A DNA stretch of 64,000 nt from Nitrincola schmidtii. Its GTDB lineage: Bacteria > Pseudomonadota > Gammaproteobacteria > Pseudomonadales > Balneatricaceae. Below, one piece after another: positions 63,920-64,000 of the stretch. The notes beneath the pieces were generated by a model, which was not told the origin of the DNA, searched no databases, and worked only from the letters and a program-made list of their open reading frames with translations. The stretch spans positions 1 through 64,000 of the forward strand of contig NZ_WBOL01000010.1 of the NCBI RefSeq assembly GCF_008973715.1. The letters run 5' to 3'. Both the position numbers and the translations under genes were made by a program. Each line of letters opens with the position of its first letter. Position 1 is the first letter of the stretch.

Positions 63920-64000
63920 ATGCAGCGTTATTCCGGTTTTGGTTTAGCTAAACACGCGCTTACTCACAATGAAAATTGGCAGCGTATGTGGCGTAACCCA
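63920..64000 (+). CDS. soxB: Sarcosine oxidase beta subunit, 5' end only
   Basis: The first 27 codons begin MQRYSGFGLAKHAL and match the start of heterotetrameric sarcosine oxidase SoxB. The start has an AGGAG site. The gene runs off the window. It follows glyA in the soxBDAG arrangement known from betaine-using bacteria. Confidence 0.85.
   Translation, partial: MQRYSGFGLAKHALTHNENWQRMWRNP

Noticed and set aside
1-64000. CRISPR array, tRNA or rRNA
   Set aside because: No regular repeat-spacer pattern and no recognisable tRNA or rRNA sequence was seen by eye on either strand.

Overview
The window reads as chromosomal DNA of a marine-type gammaproteobacterium. By eye the GC content is in the mid-40s percent. 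Gene content (gbcA/gbcB and dgcAB-etf glycine betaine catabolism, HiPIP, QmcA/NfeD, SbcCD, many c-di-GMP proteins) suggests an Oceanospirillales-like relative of Pseudomonas such as Marinomonas, Neptunomonas or Nitrincola. The genus is an inference from gene content only. No rRNA, tRNA or CRISPR array was recognised.

Region 1 (1-1.8 kb) is an accessory patch: the 3' end of a group II intron (domain V visible), a terminator-like hairpin, a long nested palindrome (243-348), and a TacA/TacT-type RHH-GNAT toxin-antitoxin pair bracketed by a 32-bp direct repeat. Region 2 (1.8-11.3 kb) holds two membrane or hydrolase genes, then a minus-strand catabolic uptake operon (TRAP DctP-DctQ-DctM, an Asp/Glu-racemase-family protein without the usual cysteines, an MFS carrier) headed by a MurR/RpiR-type regulator. 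Three TGAAA-N6-TTTCA-like sites mark the likely operators. trxC and three small conserved genes follow.

Region 3 (11.3-23.7 kb) is a dense signalling island: a Cache-PAS-GGDEF cyclase; an overlapping minus-strand operon of CheY-like receiver, CheC-type phosphatase, PAS-histidine kinase and receiver-histidine kinase; a receiver fused to a degenerate HD-GYP domain; an EAL-HDOD protein; a hybrid kinase; and a CHASE-GGDEF cyclase. No CheA, CheW or chemoreceptor is present, so the receiver/phosphatase set probably serves non-chemotactic two-component and c-di-GMP signalling.

Region 4 (23.7-42.8 kb) is mostly housekeeping and transport: HiPIP, QmcA/NfeD, a Bcr/CflA-like MFS, sbcDC, two RNA-modification genes, an AttEFGH-like ABC system, an AI-2E-family protein, a YcaD-like MFS with an acidic tail, a P-type cation ATPase and a small unknown protein.

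Region 5 (43-64 kb) is a glycine betaine catabolic region. GbcA/GbcB demethylate betaine to dimethylglycine, DgcA/DgcB with EtfA/EtfB take dimethylglycine to sarcosine, and soxB (cut by the window end) begins sarcosine oxidase. GlyA links glycine, serine and one-carbon units. An NAD-linked formate dehydrogenase can burn formate derived from the released formaldehyde. A TRAP transporter with a Tat signal sits between the two halves and may import a related substrate. A repeated GTCGCAAATA motif lies upstream of the dipeptidase-dgc genes, between gbcA and gbcB, and upstream of glyA-sox, and is a candidate site for a shared GbdR-like activator.
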